Notes: generated from the sequence alone by a model not told the origin. Positions 1 to 8,037 are shown, counted from the stretch's first letter. The stretch: DNA of 11,885 nucleotides from Acetobacteraceae bacterium (GCA_027489135.1 JAIYAI010000504.1:1-11885); one strand, 5' to 3'. Translations and numbers: made by a program.

Positions 1-1
1 C

Positions 2-748
2 AACGATACCCTCGACGGCGACCAATACGCTGTCACCACGGGCAATGACAGCCTGGATGGCGGCAAGGGGTTTGACGTCCTGACGGGCGGCGCGGGGAAC
101 GACACGCTGGACGTCGGGAGCGATCGCGGCACCAATGCGAATGGCAACGACCAGGCCTACGGCGAGGCAGGCAACGACACGATCTACGGCTCTAACGGCA
201 CCACGGGGCAGGTGGGCTACGAATACCTGTACGGCGGCGAAGGCAACGACCGCATCGAGACCCGCGATGCAGCGGGCGGTGGCTACGCCGACTACGCCTA
301 TGGCGAGGCCGGAAACGATACGCTGGTCGGCGCTGCGCGCGGGCAGATCCTCGACGGTGGCGCCGGTAGCGACAGTGTCGACGGCGGTGCCGACGCTGAT
401 GACCTGACGGATGGAGATGTCAGCGGCAGCCTGACCGGCAACGCGGATACGCTGCTCGGCGGGACCGGGGACGATGTCATCAGCATCTATGGGGGCGCCG
501 ATTCCGTTGATGGCGGCGCAGGCAACGACTACCTTGTCTTCGATCGCTATCGCCTCGTGGCGAACCTCACCTTCGCCTTTGCTGGAGCGGCCGCGGTGAC
601 GACGCTGGTCGGTGACGGCACGACCGTGACCGGCATCGAACGATTCGACATCTACGGTGGTGAAGGTAACGACAGCCTCGCTACCGGGGTCGCAAATGAC
701 GGCCTCTATGGCGGGGGCGGCAGCGATACGCTGGTGGGTGGCGACGGC
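2..748 (+). repeat. RTX large repeat, copy 1
   Basis: This is the first visible copy of a coding repeat of about 249 residues. It begins with NDTLDGDQYA, and the same string begins again 747 nt later. Landmarks are a DxGxDRGTxAN segment, a Tyr-rich YGSNGT...GYEYLYGGEGND block, IETRDAAG, DYAYGEAGNDTLV and a hydrophobic segment ending in IERFDIYGGEGND. The repeat may have further copies left of the window edge. Confidence 0.85.
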
Positions 749-3700
749 AACGACACCCTGGATGGCGACCAGTACGCTCTTGTGGCCGGCAATGACAGCC
801 TGGATGGCGGCCGCGGCTTCGATTACATGGTGGCCGGTGATGGGAACGACGTGCTGGATGTAGGCGCCGACCGCGGCACCACGGCGAACAGCGGCGACTC
901 TGCGTACGGGGAGGCCGGTAACGACACGATCTACGGCTCGAACGGCACCGCGGCGCAGGTCGGCTACGAATACCTCTACGGCGGTGAGGGCAATGACCGC
1001 ATCGAGACGCGCGATGCGGCGGGCAGTGGCTATATCGACTACGCCTATGGCGAGGCCGGCAACGACACGCTGGTCGGTGGCGCGCGCGGGCAACAGCTTT
1101 GGGGTGGCGCCGGCAGCGACGACCTGGATGGCGGCGCCGATGGAGATGCTCTCTACGATGATTTGGAGCCGTATGGTTATTACTACTCAGGTGACGCCGA
1201 TACCCTGAAGGGTGGCAGCGGCGATGACTCGATCTACGCCACTGGCGGCGCCGATTCGATTGACGGCGGCAACGGCGATGATGTGCTGAATTTCTATTCG
1301 GACTTCGTGGGTGGCATTAACTTCATCTTCACCACGGCCGCGGCGACCTACACACTGGGCAGCGCCACGATCACCAATGTGGAGCAGTTCGAGCTCTTCG
1401 CCGGCAGCGGCAATGACACGGTCGCCACCGGTGCGGCCAATGACACACTCTACGGGGAAATCGGCTTCGACTCGCTCTCGGGTGGCGGCGGCAATGATGT
1501 CATCCACGCCGGTAACCCGTTCTACGAAGCTGGTACCACTGGGGTACCGATCTTCAATGCGGCGAACGGGCATTGGTATCTCTATGCCCCGGAAGGTGCT
1601 TCATCCTGGGCGCAAGCCCTGAGCCTTGCCACTGCAGCGAGACTCGGCGGCCTGCAGGGCTACATGGTCACCGTCACCTCCGCCGCCGAGCAATCCTTCA
1701 TCAACAGCAGCTTCGGCGGCATTTCGAGTTGGATCGGCGGCACCGACGCGGCAACCGAGGGCACCTGGGTCTGGGCCTCGGGCCCGGAGGCGGGGACGAC
1801 CTTCTATATCCAAGGTCCTGGCGCACAGCCCGGGTATGCGAACTGGGGTGCGGGCGAGCCGAATGGGGGCGCCTCCGAGAACTACCTCGGTGGCTTCATC
1901 GTGCCGCAGGGGCGCTGGAACGATACCGGAGGTGTCGCGGGCACGGCCTATGGCTACCTCATCGAGTTTGGCGGCCTGCCGGGCGACGGCGCGGCGCCGA
2001 CCGTCATCCCGGGCGATACGCTGCGCGGCGAGGACGGCAACGACGAGCTCACGGGCTGGGGGCTAGACGACAGCCTCGATGGCGGCACCGGCTTTGATGG
2101 CGCCTATGGTGGCGGTGGCAATGACGTCGTGGATGTCGGCGCCGACTACGGCACGAATGCCGGCGGCAGCGACTACGCTCAGGGCGATGCCGGCGACGAT
2201 ACGATTTACGGCGCCAACGGCACCACCATCCAGGGCGGCTATGACCAGCTCTATGGCGGCGACGGCAATGACCGCATCGAGACCCGCGACGCCGCGGGCG
2301 GCGGCAATGTGGACTACGCCTACGGTGATGCGGCCAACGACACGCTGATCGGCGCGGCGCGCGGGCAGTACCTCGATGGTGGCGCCGGCAACGACAGCCT
2401 CGATGGCGGCGCGGGCGATGATTCGATGTATGGCGGCATCGGCAATGACGCCTATGTCGTGGACAGCGGCGCCGACAGCGTCGACGAGACCGTCAACGGC
2501 GGCAACGGCAACGACACCGTCTTCTCGTCGGTGACCTGGACCCTCGGCACCGGCCTCGAGAACCTGGTGCTGACCGGCTCGGCGAACCGCAACGGTACCG
2601 GCAACAACGCCACGAACGCCATCACCGGCAACACCGGCAACAACAGCCTCTCCGGCGGCAACGGAAACGACACGATCGATGGTGGCGCCGGACTTGATAC
2701 ACTGGTCGGCGGCGCTAACAACGACCTGCTGATCGTCGACAGCAGCGGCGACGTGGTGACCGAGGCCGCGGCCGGCGGCACGGATACCGTGCAGTCCTTC
2801 GCCGCTGCCTACATCCTCGCGGCGGGGCAGGAGATCGAGGCCCTCGCCCTCGGCGGCACCGCCGATGGCGCTCTGACGGGCAATGAGATCGGCCAGACCG
2901 TCACCGGCAATGGCGGCAACAACAGCCTCTCCGGCGGCGGCGGCAACGATACCGTCCAGGGCCTCGGCGGCAACGATACCGTGGCCGGCAATGCCGGCGA
3001 CGACAGCCTCGACGGCGGCACGGACACCGACACGGTCACCTATGCTACCGCCCTTGCCGCGATCACGCTGAGCCTCGCTGCCGGCACGGCAAACGGGGAG
3101 GGCACGGACACCGTGACCGGTGTCGAGAACGCCATCGGCTCGGCCCAGGGCGATTCCATCACCGGCAGCGGCACCGCCAACCTGATCGCCGGTGGCGACG
3201 GCAACGATACAGTCGCAGCCGGCGACGATGCCGATACCGTCGATGGCGGCACCGGCGATGACATCCTCGATGGTGGCGCGGGCGCGGACAGCATCGAGGG
3301 CGGCGGCGCCACCAACGTGCTCTCGGGAGGCGACGGCAACGACACCGTCCTCTCCACCTCGGCCAGCGACGTGCAGTTCGCCGGGACGGGCGACGACCTC
3401 TCGATCTGGGACCTGAGCGCCGAGGCCGGCAGTCTCAACATCTTCAACTACAGCGACTTCGAACGGTCCTCGATCCAGGGTGGCTCGGGCAACGACACCA
3501 TCCAGGGCACGGACGGGGCCGATAGCCTCTCCGGCAATGGCGGCGACGACAGCATCAACAGCTACGGCGGCGCCGATCTCGTCAGCGGCGGCGACGGCAA
3601 CGACACGCTGAACGATACGGCAGGAAGTGCCAATCTCGACGGCGGCGTCGGCAACGACAGCCTCGTGGGCGGAGCCGGCAGCAACAGCCTGACGGGCGGC

Positions 3701-5776
3701 GAGGACAATGACACCATCGCTTCCACCTCGCTGACGGATGTTCTGGACGGCGGCACCGGCACCGACCTGCTGCTCTGGACCCTGACCGCCGAGACCGGCG
3801 ATCTCAGCCTCTCCGCTCTGGCCGGCTTCGAGAGCGTGAGCATCCTCTCGGGTTCGGGCAACGACAGCCTGCAGGGTGGCGCGGGGTCGGAGACGCTGGA
3901 CGGCGGTCTCGGCAACGACACGGTTGCGGGTGGCGCGGGCCATGACAGCCTGCAGGGCGGCGACGGCACGGACACGCTGACCTTCGCGGGCTCGGCCGGG
4001 CCGGTTTTCGTCGAACTCGGCGGCGGCTTCGCCACGGGTGAGGGCAGCGACAGCCTCGGCGGCTTCGAGGTGGTGATCGGCAGCAGCTTCGACGACCAGA
4101 TATACGGCACCAGTGGCGCCCAGACGCTGTCCGGCGGTGCGGGCGGCGATACCCTCGACGGCGGGGAGGGCATCGACAGCCTCGTGGGCGGCGCCGGCAA
4201 CGACCTCTACCTGATCGACGACGCCTCCGACGCGGTGTCGGAGGCGCCGGGCGAGGGCACGGACGAGGTGGTCGCCGCGGTGAGCTTCACCCTGGGTGCG
4301 GAGATCGAGAACCTTACCCTCGACCCTGGCATCCCGAGCGCCACTACCGGCACGGGCAACGACCTGGCGAACCGCATCGCCGGCAATGACGCCGACAACA
4401 CCCTCGCGGGCCTGGTCGGTAACGACACGCTCCTGGGCGGGGAGGGCGCGGATTCCCTCGATGGCGGCACCGGCAACGACAGTATCGTCGGCGGTGGCGG
4501 CAACGACAGCTACGTCGTGGACAGCGCCGGCGACGTGGTTGTCGAGGTGGCGGCCGGCGGTTCCGATACGGTCTTCGCCGGGGTGAGCTTCACGCTTGTG
4601 GCGGGCCAGGAGATCGAGGCGCTGGTGCTGACCGGCGCCGGGAACATCAACGGCACCGGGAACGAGTTCGCCAATACGATCACCGGCAACACCGGAAACA
4701 ACCTGCTCAGCGGCGGCGGGTCGGCTGATTCCCTGGTCGGCGGCGATGGCGTCGACACGCTCAATGGGGGCGGCGCCGATGATACGCTGGTCGGTGGGGC
4801 AGGGGCGGATTCCCTGATCGGCGGTGGGGGCGGGGATTATTTCGTGATCGACGCTCTCGACACGATCGTGGAGGCCGCGGATGGCGGCATCGACACCGTC
4901 GAAGTCGGCTTCAGCTACACGCTTGCGGCGACATTGGAAAAGTTGGTCCTGACGGGTGGCACGGCGGCACTGACCGGAACGGGCAATGCCGCCAACAACG
5001 GCATCACCGGGAACGAGGGCAACAACATCCTCACCGGTGATGTCGGCAACGACACGCTGCTTGGGGGTGGCGGGCGCGATACCCTGCAGGGTGGCATCGG
5101 CAACGACAGTCTCGATGGCGGCGGCAATCCGGACTCGATGGTGGGTGGCGATGGCGACGACACCTATGTCTTCGCCGCCGGCAGCGATACCATCGTCGAG
5201 ACGGGCGGCGTCGCGGGCGGCATCGACACGGTGATCGTCGGCGGCAGCTACACGTTGCTGGCGGATTTCGAGAACCTGGTGATCAGCGGTGGCGCTGATG
5301 CGACGGCCACGGGCAACGCGGCGGCGAACCGCGTGACCGGCAATGGCGGTGCAAACCTGCTCTCCGGCCTCGAGGCGGCGGATACGCTGATTGGTGACAA
5401 GGGCAACGATACACTGCTGGGCGGGCTCGGTGCCGATGCGCTGACCGGCGGCAAGGGGAAGGACGCCTTCCGCTTTTCCTCGGCGTCCGAGGGGGGCGAC
5501 ACGATCACCGACTACGCCGGCAAGGATGATCGGTTCGAGGTCTCCGCGGGGGGCTTCGGTGGTGGTCTGGTCGATGGTGTGACCCTCACCGCGTTGCAGT
5601 ATGTAGAGGGCGCCGGGGCAGTGGCGACGCAGGCCAATGCCCAGTTCCTCTACGACACGGCGGCGAAGACGCTATCCTGGGACGCCGACGGAACTGGAGC
5701 GGGGGCGGCGGTCCTGATCGCCACCTTCACCAGCGTGAAGAACTGGGGCATCGGGGAGATCAGCGTGATCGCATGA
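2..5776 (+). CDS. Giant RTX calcium-binding protein with C-type lectin-like domain, 3' part (5' end outside window)
   Basis: The frame is open from the left edge to the TGA at 5774-5776, giving 1924 residues with the start outside the window. Most of the protein is built from glycine/aspartate-rich RTX nonapeptides (GGxGNDxLx type), which are known to bind calcium and fold as parallel beta-rolls after secretion. I see no cysteine, as is usual for type I-secreted RTX proteins. Domain order by window residue: two copies of a repeat of about 249 residues (1-497), a third copy interrupted by a C-type lectin-like domain (about 514-658), RTX blocks with six modules of about 70 residues (about 816-1789), and a C-terminal domain (about 1818-1924) resembling the type I secretion target region of RTX proteins. 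It is likely a secreted or surface adhesin exported by an ABC-type I system; no secretion genes are in the window. No protease or lipase motif is visible, but an enzymatic N-terminus cannot be excluded. Confidence 0.93.
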   Translation, partial: NDTLDGDQYAVTTGNDSLDGGKGFDVLTGGAGNDTLDVGSDRGTNANGNDQAYGEAGNDTIYGSNGTTGQVGYEYLYGGEGNDRIETRDAAGGGYADYAYGEAGNDTLVGAARGQILDGGAGSDSVDGGADADDLTDGDVSGSLTGNADTLLGGTGDDVISIYGGADSVDGGAGNDYLVFDRYRLVANLTFAFAGAAAVTTLVGDGTTVTGIERFDIYGGEGNDSLATGVANDGLYGGGGSDTLVGGDGNDTLDGDQYALVAGNDSLDGGRGFDYMVAGDGNDVLDVGADRGTTANSGDSAYGEAGNDTIYGSNGTAAQVGYEYLYGGEGNDRIETRDAAGSGYIDYAYGEAGNDTLVGGARGQQLWGGAGSDDLDGGADGDALYDDLEPYGYYYSGDADTLKGGSGDDSIYATGGADSIDGGNGDDVLNFYSDFVGGINFIFTTAAATYTLGSATITNVEQFELFAGSGNDTVATGAANDTLYGEIGFDSLSGGGGNDVIHAGNPFYEAGTTGVPIFNAANGHWYLYAPEGASSWAQALSLATAARLGGLQGYMVTVTSAAEQSFINSSFGGISSWIGGTDAATEGTWVWASGPEAGTTFYIQGPGAQPGYANWGAGEPNGGASENYLGGFIVPQGRWNDTGGVAGTAYGYLIEFGGLPGDGAAPTVIPGDTLRGEDGNDELTGWGLDDSLDGGTGFDGAYGGGGNDVVDVGADYGTNAGGSDYAQGDAGDDTIYGANGTTIQGGYDQLYGGDGNDRIETRDAAGGGNVDYAYGDAANDTLIGAARGQYLDGGAGNDSLDGGAGDDSMYGGIGNDAYVVDSGADSVDETVNGGNGNDTVFSSVTWTLGTGLENLVLTGSANRNGTGNNATNAITGNTGNNSLSGGNGNDTIDGGAGLDTLVGGANNDLLIVDSSGDVVTEAAAGGTDTVQSFAAAYILAAGQEIEALALGGTADGALTGNEIGQTVTGNGGNNSLSGGGGNDTVQGLGGNDTVAGNAGDDSLDGGTDTDTVTYATALAAITLSLAAGTANGEGTDTVTGVENAIGSAQGDSITGSGTANLIAGGDGNDTVAAGDDADTVDGGTGDDILDGGAGADSIEGGGATNVLSGGDGNDTVLSTSASDVQFAGTGDDLSIWDLSAEAGSLNIFNYSDFERSSIQGGSGNDTIQGTDGADSLSGNGGDDSINSYGGADLVSGGDGNDTLNDTAGSANLDGGVGNDSLVGGAGSNSLTGGEDNDTIASTSLTDVLDGGTGTDLLLWTLTAETGDLSLSALAGFESVSILSGSGNDSLQGGAGSETLDGGLGNDTVAGGAGHDSLQGGDGTDTLTFAGSAGPVFVELGGGFATGEGSDSLGGFEVVIGSSFDDQIYGTSGAQTLSGGAGGDTLDGGEGIDSLVGGAGNDLYLIDDASDAVSEAPGEGTDEVVAAVSFTLGAEIENLTLDPGIPSATTGTGNDLANRIAGNDADNTLAGLVGNDTLLGGEGADSLDGGTGNDSIVGGGGNDSYVVDSAGDVVVEVAAGGSDTVFAGVSFTLVAGQEIEALVLTGAGNINGTGNEFANTITGNTGNNLLSGGGSADSLVGGDGVDTLNGGGADDTLVGGAGADSLIGGGGGDYFVIDALDTIVEAADGGIDTVEVGFSYTLAATLEKLVLTGGTAALTGTGNAANNGITGNEGNNILTGDVGNDTLLGGGGRDTLQGGIGNDSLDGGGNPDSMVGGDGDDTYVFAAGSDTIVETGGVAGGIDTVIVGGSYTLLADFENLVISGGADATATGNAAANRVTGNGGANLLSGLEAADTLIGDKGNDTLLGGLGADALTGGKGKDAFRFSSASEGGDTITDYAGKDDRFEVSAGGFGGGLVDGVTLTALQYVEGAGAVATQANAQFLYDTAAKTLSWDADGTGAGAAVLIATFTSVKNWGIGEISVIA
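749..1492 (+). repeat. RTX large repeat, copy 2
   Basis: This copy follows copy 1 directly and is one codon shorter. The block from GEAGNDTIYGSNGT to GEAGNDTLVGxARGQ is nearly identical in protein to copy 1, and the DNA of that block also differs at only a minority of positions, many of them third bases. The hydrophobic segment ending VEQFELFAGSGND is more diverged. Confidence 0.85.
1493..2430 (+). repeat. RTX large repeat, copy 3, interrupted by the lectin-like insert and cut short at its end
   Basis: After GGGGND this copy departs from the pattern. Where copies 1 and 2 have a short DGDQYA loop before NDSLDGG, copy 3 carries about 175 extra residues that include the lectin-like domain, then resumes with DDSLDGGTGFD. 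It again shows GADYGTNAG, DTIYGANGTT, GGDGNDRIETRDAAG and ARGQYLDGGAGND. The end of the repeat is missing and is replaced by the first of the modules of about 70 residues. Confidence 0.8.
1541..1975 (+). other. C-type lectin-like domain inside the RTX protein
   Basis: About 145 residues resemble a C-type lectin fold. They start with FNAANGHWYLY, followed by an alpha-helical SWAQALSLATAARLGG segment, GYMVTVTSAAEQSFI, WIGG (codons from 1730), GTWVWASG, NWGAGEPN (EPN codons at 1856-1864), RWND (WND codons at 1916-1924) and YLIEF. EPN plus WND is the classic calcium- and sugar-binding pair of mannose-type C-type lectins. No cysteines are present, so the usual disulphides are absent, as in other bacterial lectin-like domains. 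The inference is that this part binds glycans or surface ligands and the RTX stretches act as a calcium-stiffened stalk. Confidence 0.82.
2447..5368 (+). repeat. Six copies of a module of about 70 residues interspersed with RTX blocks
   Basis: Six related modules lie at about 2447-2659, 2723-2938, 4202-4411, 4505-4717, 4835-5041 and 5159-5368. Each reads roughly D-x-Y-V-V-D-S-x-x-D-x-V-x-E, then GGxDTV, then an aromatic/TL strand, E-x-L-x-L-T-G, xGTGNxxxNxITGN and NNxLSGG. They are joined by ordinary RTX nonapeptide runs. This is a common beta-strand spacer module in large RTX proteins. Between modules 2 and 3 there are other paired segments: one containing LSLAAGTANGEGTDTV or VELGGGFATGEGSDSL, and one containing WDLSAEAG or WTLTAETG. 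Confidence 0.8.
5453..5773 (+). other. C-terminal domain with type I secretion target features
   Basis: The last 107 residues leave the nonapeptide pattern. They read KDAFRFSSASEGGDTITDY, then a hydrophobic stretch, then QFLYDTAAKTLSWDADG and a final ISVIA. This is the usual ending of RTX proteins (serralysin-like/M10 C-terminal type), which the type I secretion ABC transporter recognises near the C-terminus. The assignment is by family resemblance. Confidence 0.75.
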
Positions 5777-6033
5777 GGCGAGGCGAACGGCGGGGGCAGT
5801 CAGGGTCGCCTTCACCGACGTCACGGGGACTGCCGGAGACGCCGATTCGTGGGGCGGATCAATGGCGGTGCTGAGAATGGCGGCGAACACGCTTGTGCCC
5901 TCCATGGCGACCGCCCTCTGTAATTGGGACAGTGCGGGAGGGGTGCGCTGGGCGGCTGCACCCCTTCTTCGCTCGATCGGGATGCACCACCCGACTGGAG
6001 TGGTAGGCAGGTCTCGTCGTCCTATGGTCAGCG
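5777..6033. other. Non-coding junction after the RTX gene
   Basis: These 257 bases after the RTX stop carry no ORF that resembles a known family in any frame. A - strand ORF starting with ATG at 5906 has a purine-rich AGAGGG before it, but it runs antisense into the RTX gene and resembles nothing I know. The only structure seen is the stem-loop at 5937-5967. Confidence 0.5.
5937..5967 (+). terminator. Stem-loop, possible terminator of the RTX gene
   Basis: GGAGGGGTGC and GCACCCCTTC form a 10-bp stem with one G-T pair around an 11-nt loop, followed by TTCG. It lies about 160 nt after the RTX stop. There is no run of T, so it is at best a weak intrinsic terminator, or just a GC-rich hairpin. 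Confidence 0.25.
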
Positions 6034-6366
6034 TTACGGGCTTAGCGAGAAAGCTTTGGTTCCACCGCTGCTCCACGTGAGCCCCGTGAACGCGTCCGTC
6101 ATGTGCCAGTGGATGCCGTCCGAACACCACTGGATGGCGAGGTCCTTCGGGCTGTCGCCGAGGTAGGGATCATTGCGCGCCGTGATGCGGCATTCGACCG
6201 GCGCGACGGGGCTGGCGAAGATGTAGCCCATCTGCCCCCGCGCGCCGCCGGTGTTGTTGGCGGCGATGTAGAAGGTGCTGGCGTTGCCATTGAGCGGGTT
6301 GGCGCGGCTGGAGATCGGGGCTGGGCTCTGCCGGGAACGACCGCGTAGATCGCACTCTCCGTTTCA
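6034..6366 (-). pseudogene. Orphan C-terminal fragment of a discoidin/phage-tail-like protein
   Basis: On the - strand a frame ends at TAA (6034-6036) and is open up to a stop at 6364-6366. It contains NPLNGNASTFYIAANNTGG, then MGYIFASPV, CRITARNDPY, PKDLAIQWCSDGIHW and a final WSSGGTKAFSL. This follows the pattern of the C-terminal half of F5/8 type C (discoidin)-like modules found in alphaproteobacterial phage tail and surface proteins: GYxFxSPV...ITARND...P..F.IQ.SDDG..W. Only about 100 residues remain. No ATG, GTG or TTG lies upstream of the internal ATG at 6231, and the similarity seems to fade at about 6330-6345. The N-terminal part is therefore missing, probably removed when the neighbouring recombinase unit or another element joined here. 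A short genuine protein starting at 6231 (65 residues) is less likely. Confidence 0.6.
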
Positions 6367-6461
6367 CTTCCTCCGCGAACAGAGCGAATGGTCCCTCACG
6401 CGCACCGCTTCGCACGGCTGCGGGTGACCCTGACCGGCTAATCGGCGGGGCTTCGGGTCGT

Positions 6462-6486
6462 AGGACGCGGCATCGGGCCGGGTCCT
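6462..6486 (+). promoter_or_regulatory. Inverted repeat just before the DUF3489 ribosome binding site
   Basis: AGGACGCGG and CCGGGTCCT form arms matching at 8 of 9 positions around a 7-nt loop. The repeat ends 4 nt before the GGAG ribosome binding site at 6491-6494. It could be a regulator operator or a leader hairpin affecting translation. In such GC-rich DNA it may also be chance. Confidence 0.3.
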
Positions 6487-6502
6487 GCACGGAGACCCGA
6501 AT

Positions 6503-7333
6503 ATGACGAAGCTCAGCGACACGCAGGCGATCATCCTCAGCAAGGCGTCGCAGCACCCGGACGGCCTGGCAGTGCCGCCCGAGAGCCTGCCGCCGGCGCC
6601 GCGCAGCGCGGTGGCCAAGCGGCTCCTGGAGGCGGGCCTGGTGGAGGTGCTGGAGACCGACGAGCCGCTGCACCCGGGCCTCACCTGGAAGCTCGACGGC
6701 GCGGCGGTGTTCCTGCGCATCACTCCGGCGGGGCTGCAGGCGATCGGGGTGGAGGCCGACGACGGCGCGCAGGAAGCGCCTCTGGCGGCTTCTGGCGCTG
6801 CCGAGCCCCAGGATGCTGTAGACGCCGCCGAGCCCGCCCAGGAGGCGCCCACGGGCGCGCAGGAGGCCGGTGAGGGCCCCAGCGCCGGCACTGCACCAGC
6901 TGAGGGCCGCACGCCACCCCAGCCGCGCGCTGCGGGCCTGCGCGCGGCTGCCCAGCAGGTGCTGACCGCCTGGGACAGCGAGGACGCCAGCCCTGGTCGC
7001 CTGGCCGACGCCATCGCCGCCCTCCGCGCCGCCCTGCCGCAGCCGCGGCCGGCCCGGATACCGCGCCAACCCGGCGCGCCGCGCAGCCCGCAGACCGGCA
7101 CGAAGCAGGAGGCGGTGCTGGCCCTGCTGCGCCGCCCCGAGGGCGCCAGCGGCCCGCAGATGATGGAGGCGACCGGCTGGGCGCCGCACACGGTCCGTGG
7201 CTTCCTCGCCGGCCTCAAGAAGCGCGGCTTCGAGGTGATCGTCCACGAGCGGGTCCGGCAGGTTGGCCCCGGCAAGGAAGGCGCGAAGGGCAGCTACACG
7301 GTCTACCGCATCGCCGCCGAGCCTGCAGGCTGA
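6503..7333 (+). CDS. DUF3489 domain protein
   Basis: 276 residues. The ATG is preceded by GGAGA at 6491-6495, a good ribosome binding site. Residues 1-85 (MTKLSDTQAIILSKAS...FLRITPAGLQAIG) look like a winged-helix fold and are typical of the N-terminus of this family. Residues 86-195 are a low-complexity Ala/Pro/Glu/Gln linker. Residues 197-271 (GTKQEAVLALLRRPEGAS, then MMEATGWAPHTVRGFLAGLKKRG and YTVYRI) are the DUF3489 domain, a helix-turn-helix-like unit. The function is unknown; DNA binding is an inference from the two HTH-like regions. Its stop overlaps the start of the serine recombinase by one base (TGATG), so the two are probably translated together, and it may be an accessory or regulatory partner of that recombinase. 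DUF3489 genes are often found beside recombinases in mobile regions of Alphaproteobacteria. Confidence 0.85.
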   Translation: MTKLSDTQAIILSKASQHPDGLAVPPESLPPAPRSAVAKRLLEAGLVEVLETDEPLHPGLTWKLDGAAVFLRITPAGLQAIGVEADDGAQEAPLAASGAAEPQDAVDAAEPAQEAPTGAQEAGEGPSAGTAPAEGRTPPQPRAAGLRAAAQQVLTAWDSEDASPGRLADAIAALRAALPQPRPARIPRQPGAPRSPQTGTKQEAVLALLRRPEGASGPQMMEATGWAPHTVRGFLAGLKKRGFEVIVHERVRQVGPGKEGAKGSYTVYRIAAEPAG

Positions 7334-8031
7334 TGCGGCGGCAGGAGCAGCGGCTGGCGGTCGGGTACCTCCGGGTCTCGACCGCCGAGCAGGGCCAGAG
7401 CGGCCTCGGGCTGGAGGCGCAGCGCGCCTCGGTCCAGAGCTTCATCGCCAGCCAAGGCTGGACGCTGGTGGCCGAGTACGAGGACGTCGCCTCTGGCAAG
7501 GACGACCGACGGCCTGGGTTCCAGGCGGCGCTGGCGCGCTGCCGTCAGCTGGGCGCCGTGCTGGTCGCGGCAAGGCTCGACCGCATCACCCGGCGCGCGC
7601 ACACGCTGTCGCAGCTGCTGGAGGACGGCGTGTCGATCCGGGCGGCGGACATGCCGGGCGCCGACGACCTGATGATGCGGATCTACGCCGCGATGGCGCA
7701 GAAGGAGCGTGAGCTGATCGGCGAGCGGACCCGGGCCGCGCTGGCCGCTGCCAAGGCGCGCGGGCGCGTACTGGGCGGTGATAGGGGCTACCGGCCCGCC
7801 ACGGCGCCTGACGCTGTAGCAGCCGCCCAGGCGCGGCGGGAGGCGGCGGAGCGGGCGGCGCATCGGCTGGTGTTGGAGGTGGAGCGCCTGAGGCAGGAGG
7901 GGGTGGTCAGCCATGCCGCGATCGCCCGCACACTGTCCGATCAGGGGCTGCCGACGCCGCGAGGCCGCGGCGCGTGGACGCACACCACCGTCGCGCGGGT
8001 GCTGGCGCGGGCGGCACGCGCAACACCCTGA
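7333..8031 (+). CDS. Serine recombinase (resolvase/invertase family)
   Basis: 232 residues. The N-terminal resolvase domain (about 8-145) shows GYLRVSTAEQ with the catalytic serine at residue 16 and Arg14, GLGLEAQRASV, RLDRITR (81-87) and QKERELIGERTRAALAAAKARG (123-144), which together hold the expected catalytic Arg and Glu residues. The C-terminal part (about 185-228; SHAAIARTLSDQGLPTPRG...WTHTTVARVL) is the DNA-binding recombinase/HTH region. The size fits small resolvase-type enzymes rather than large phage integrases. It would cut and rejoin DNA at specific sites by a serine-linked intermediate, for inversion, resolution or excision. The start is set by the TGATG overlap with the DUF3489 gene. 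The gene looks intact. Its target sites are not identified; it ends 6 bp from the stop of the convergent flavin oxidoreductase. Confidence 0.92.
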   Translation: MRRQEQRLAVGYLRVSTAEQGQSGLGLEAQRASVQSFIASQGWTLVAEYEDVASGKDDRRPGFQAALARCRQLGAVLVAARLDRITRRAHTLSQLLEDGVSIRAADMPGADDLMMRIYAAMAQKERELIGERTRAALAAAKARGRVLGGDRGYRPATAPDAVAAAQARREAAERAAHRLVLEVERLRQEGVVSHAAIARTLSDQGLPTPRGRGAWTHTTVARVLARAARATP

Positions 8032-8037
8032 CGCCGG

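Noticed and set aside
2063..3943. A 626-codon open frame on the - strand, antisense to the RTX gene
   Set aside because: It is a by-product of the GC-rich, highly periodic RTX coding repeats. Its protein is monotonous Ala/Val/Gly and resembles no family, while the + strand frame has clear RTX motifs.
2..5400. Short periodic repeats that might look like a CRISPR array or minisatellite
   Set aside because: The period is that of coding RTX nonapeptides, the frame is open throughout, and the units vary at third codon positions. There are no constant repeats with unique spacers.
5672..5906. A small - strand gene starting at ATG 5906 with AGAGGG before it
   Set aside because: It runs into the RTX 3' end in antisense, resembles no known family and has no conserved features. 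Probably chance.
6170..7275. Long - strand frames (358 and 303 codons) opposite the DUF3489 gene
   Set aside because: They are antisense to a well supported gene. Their compositions are Arg/Ala/Pro-rich without family resemblance.
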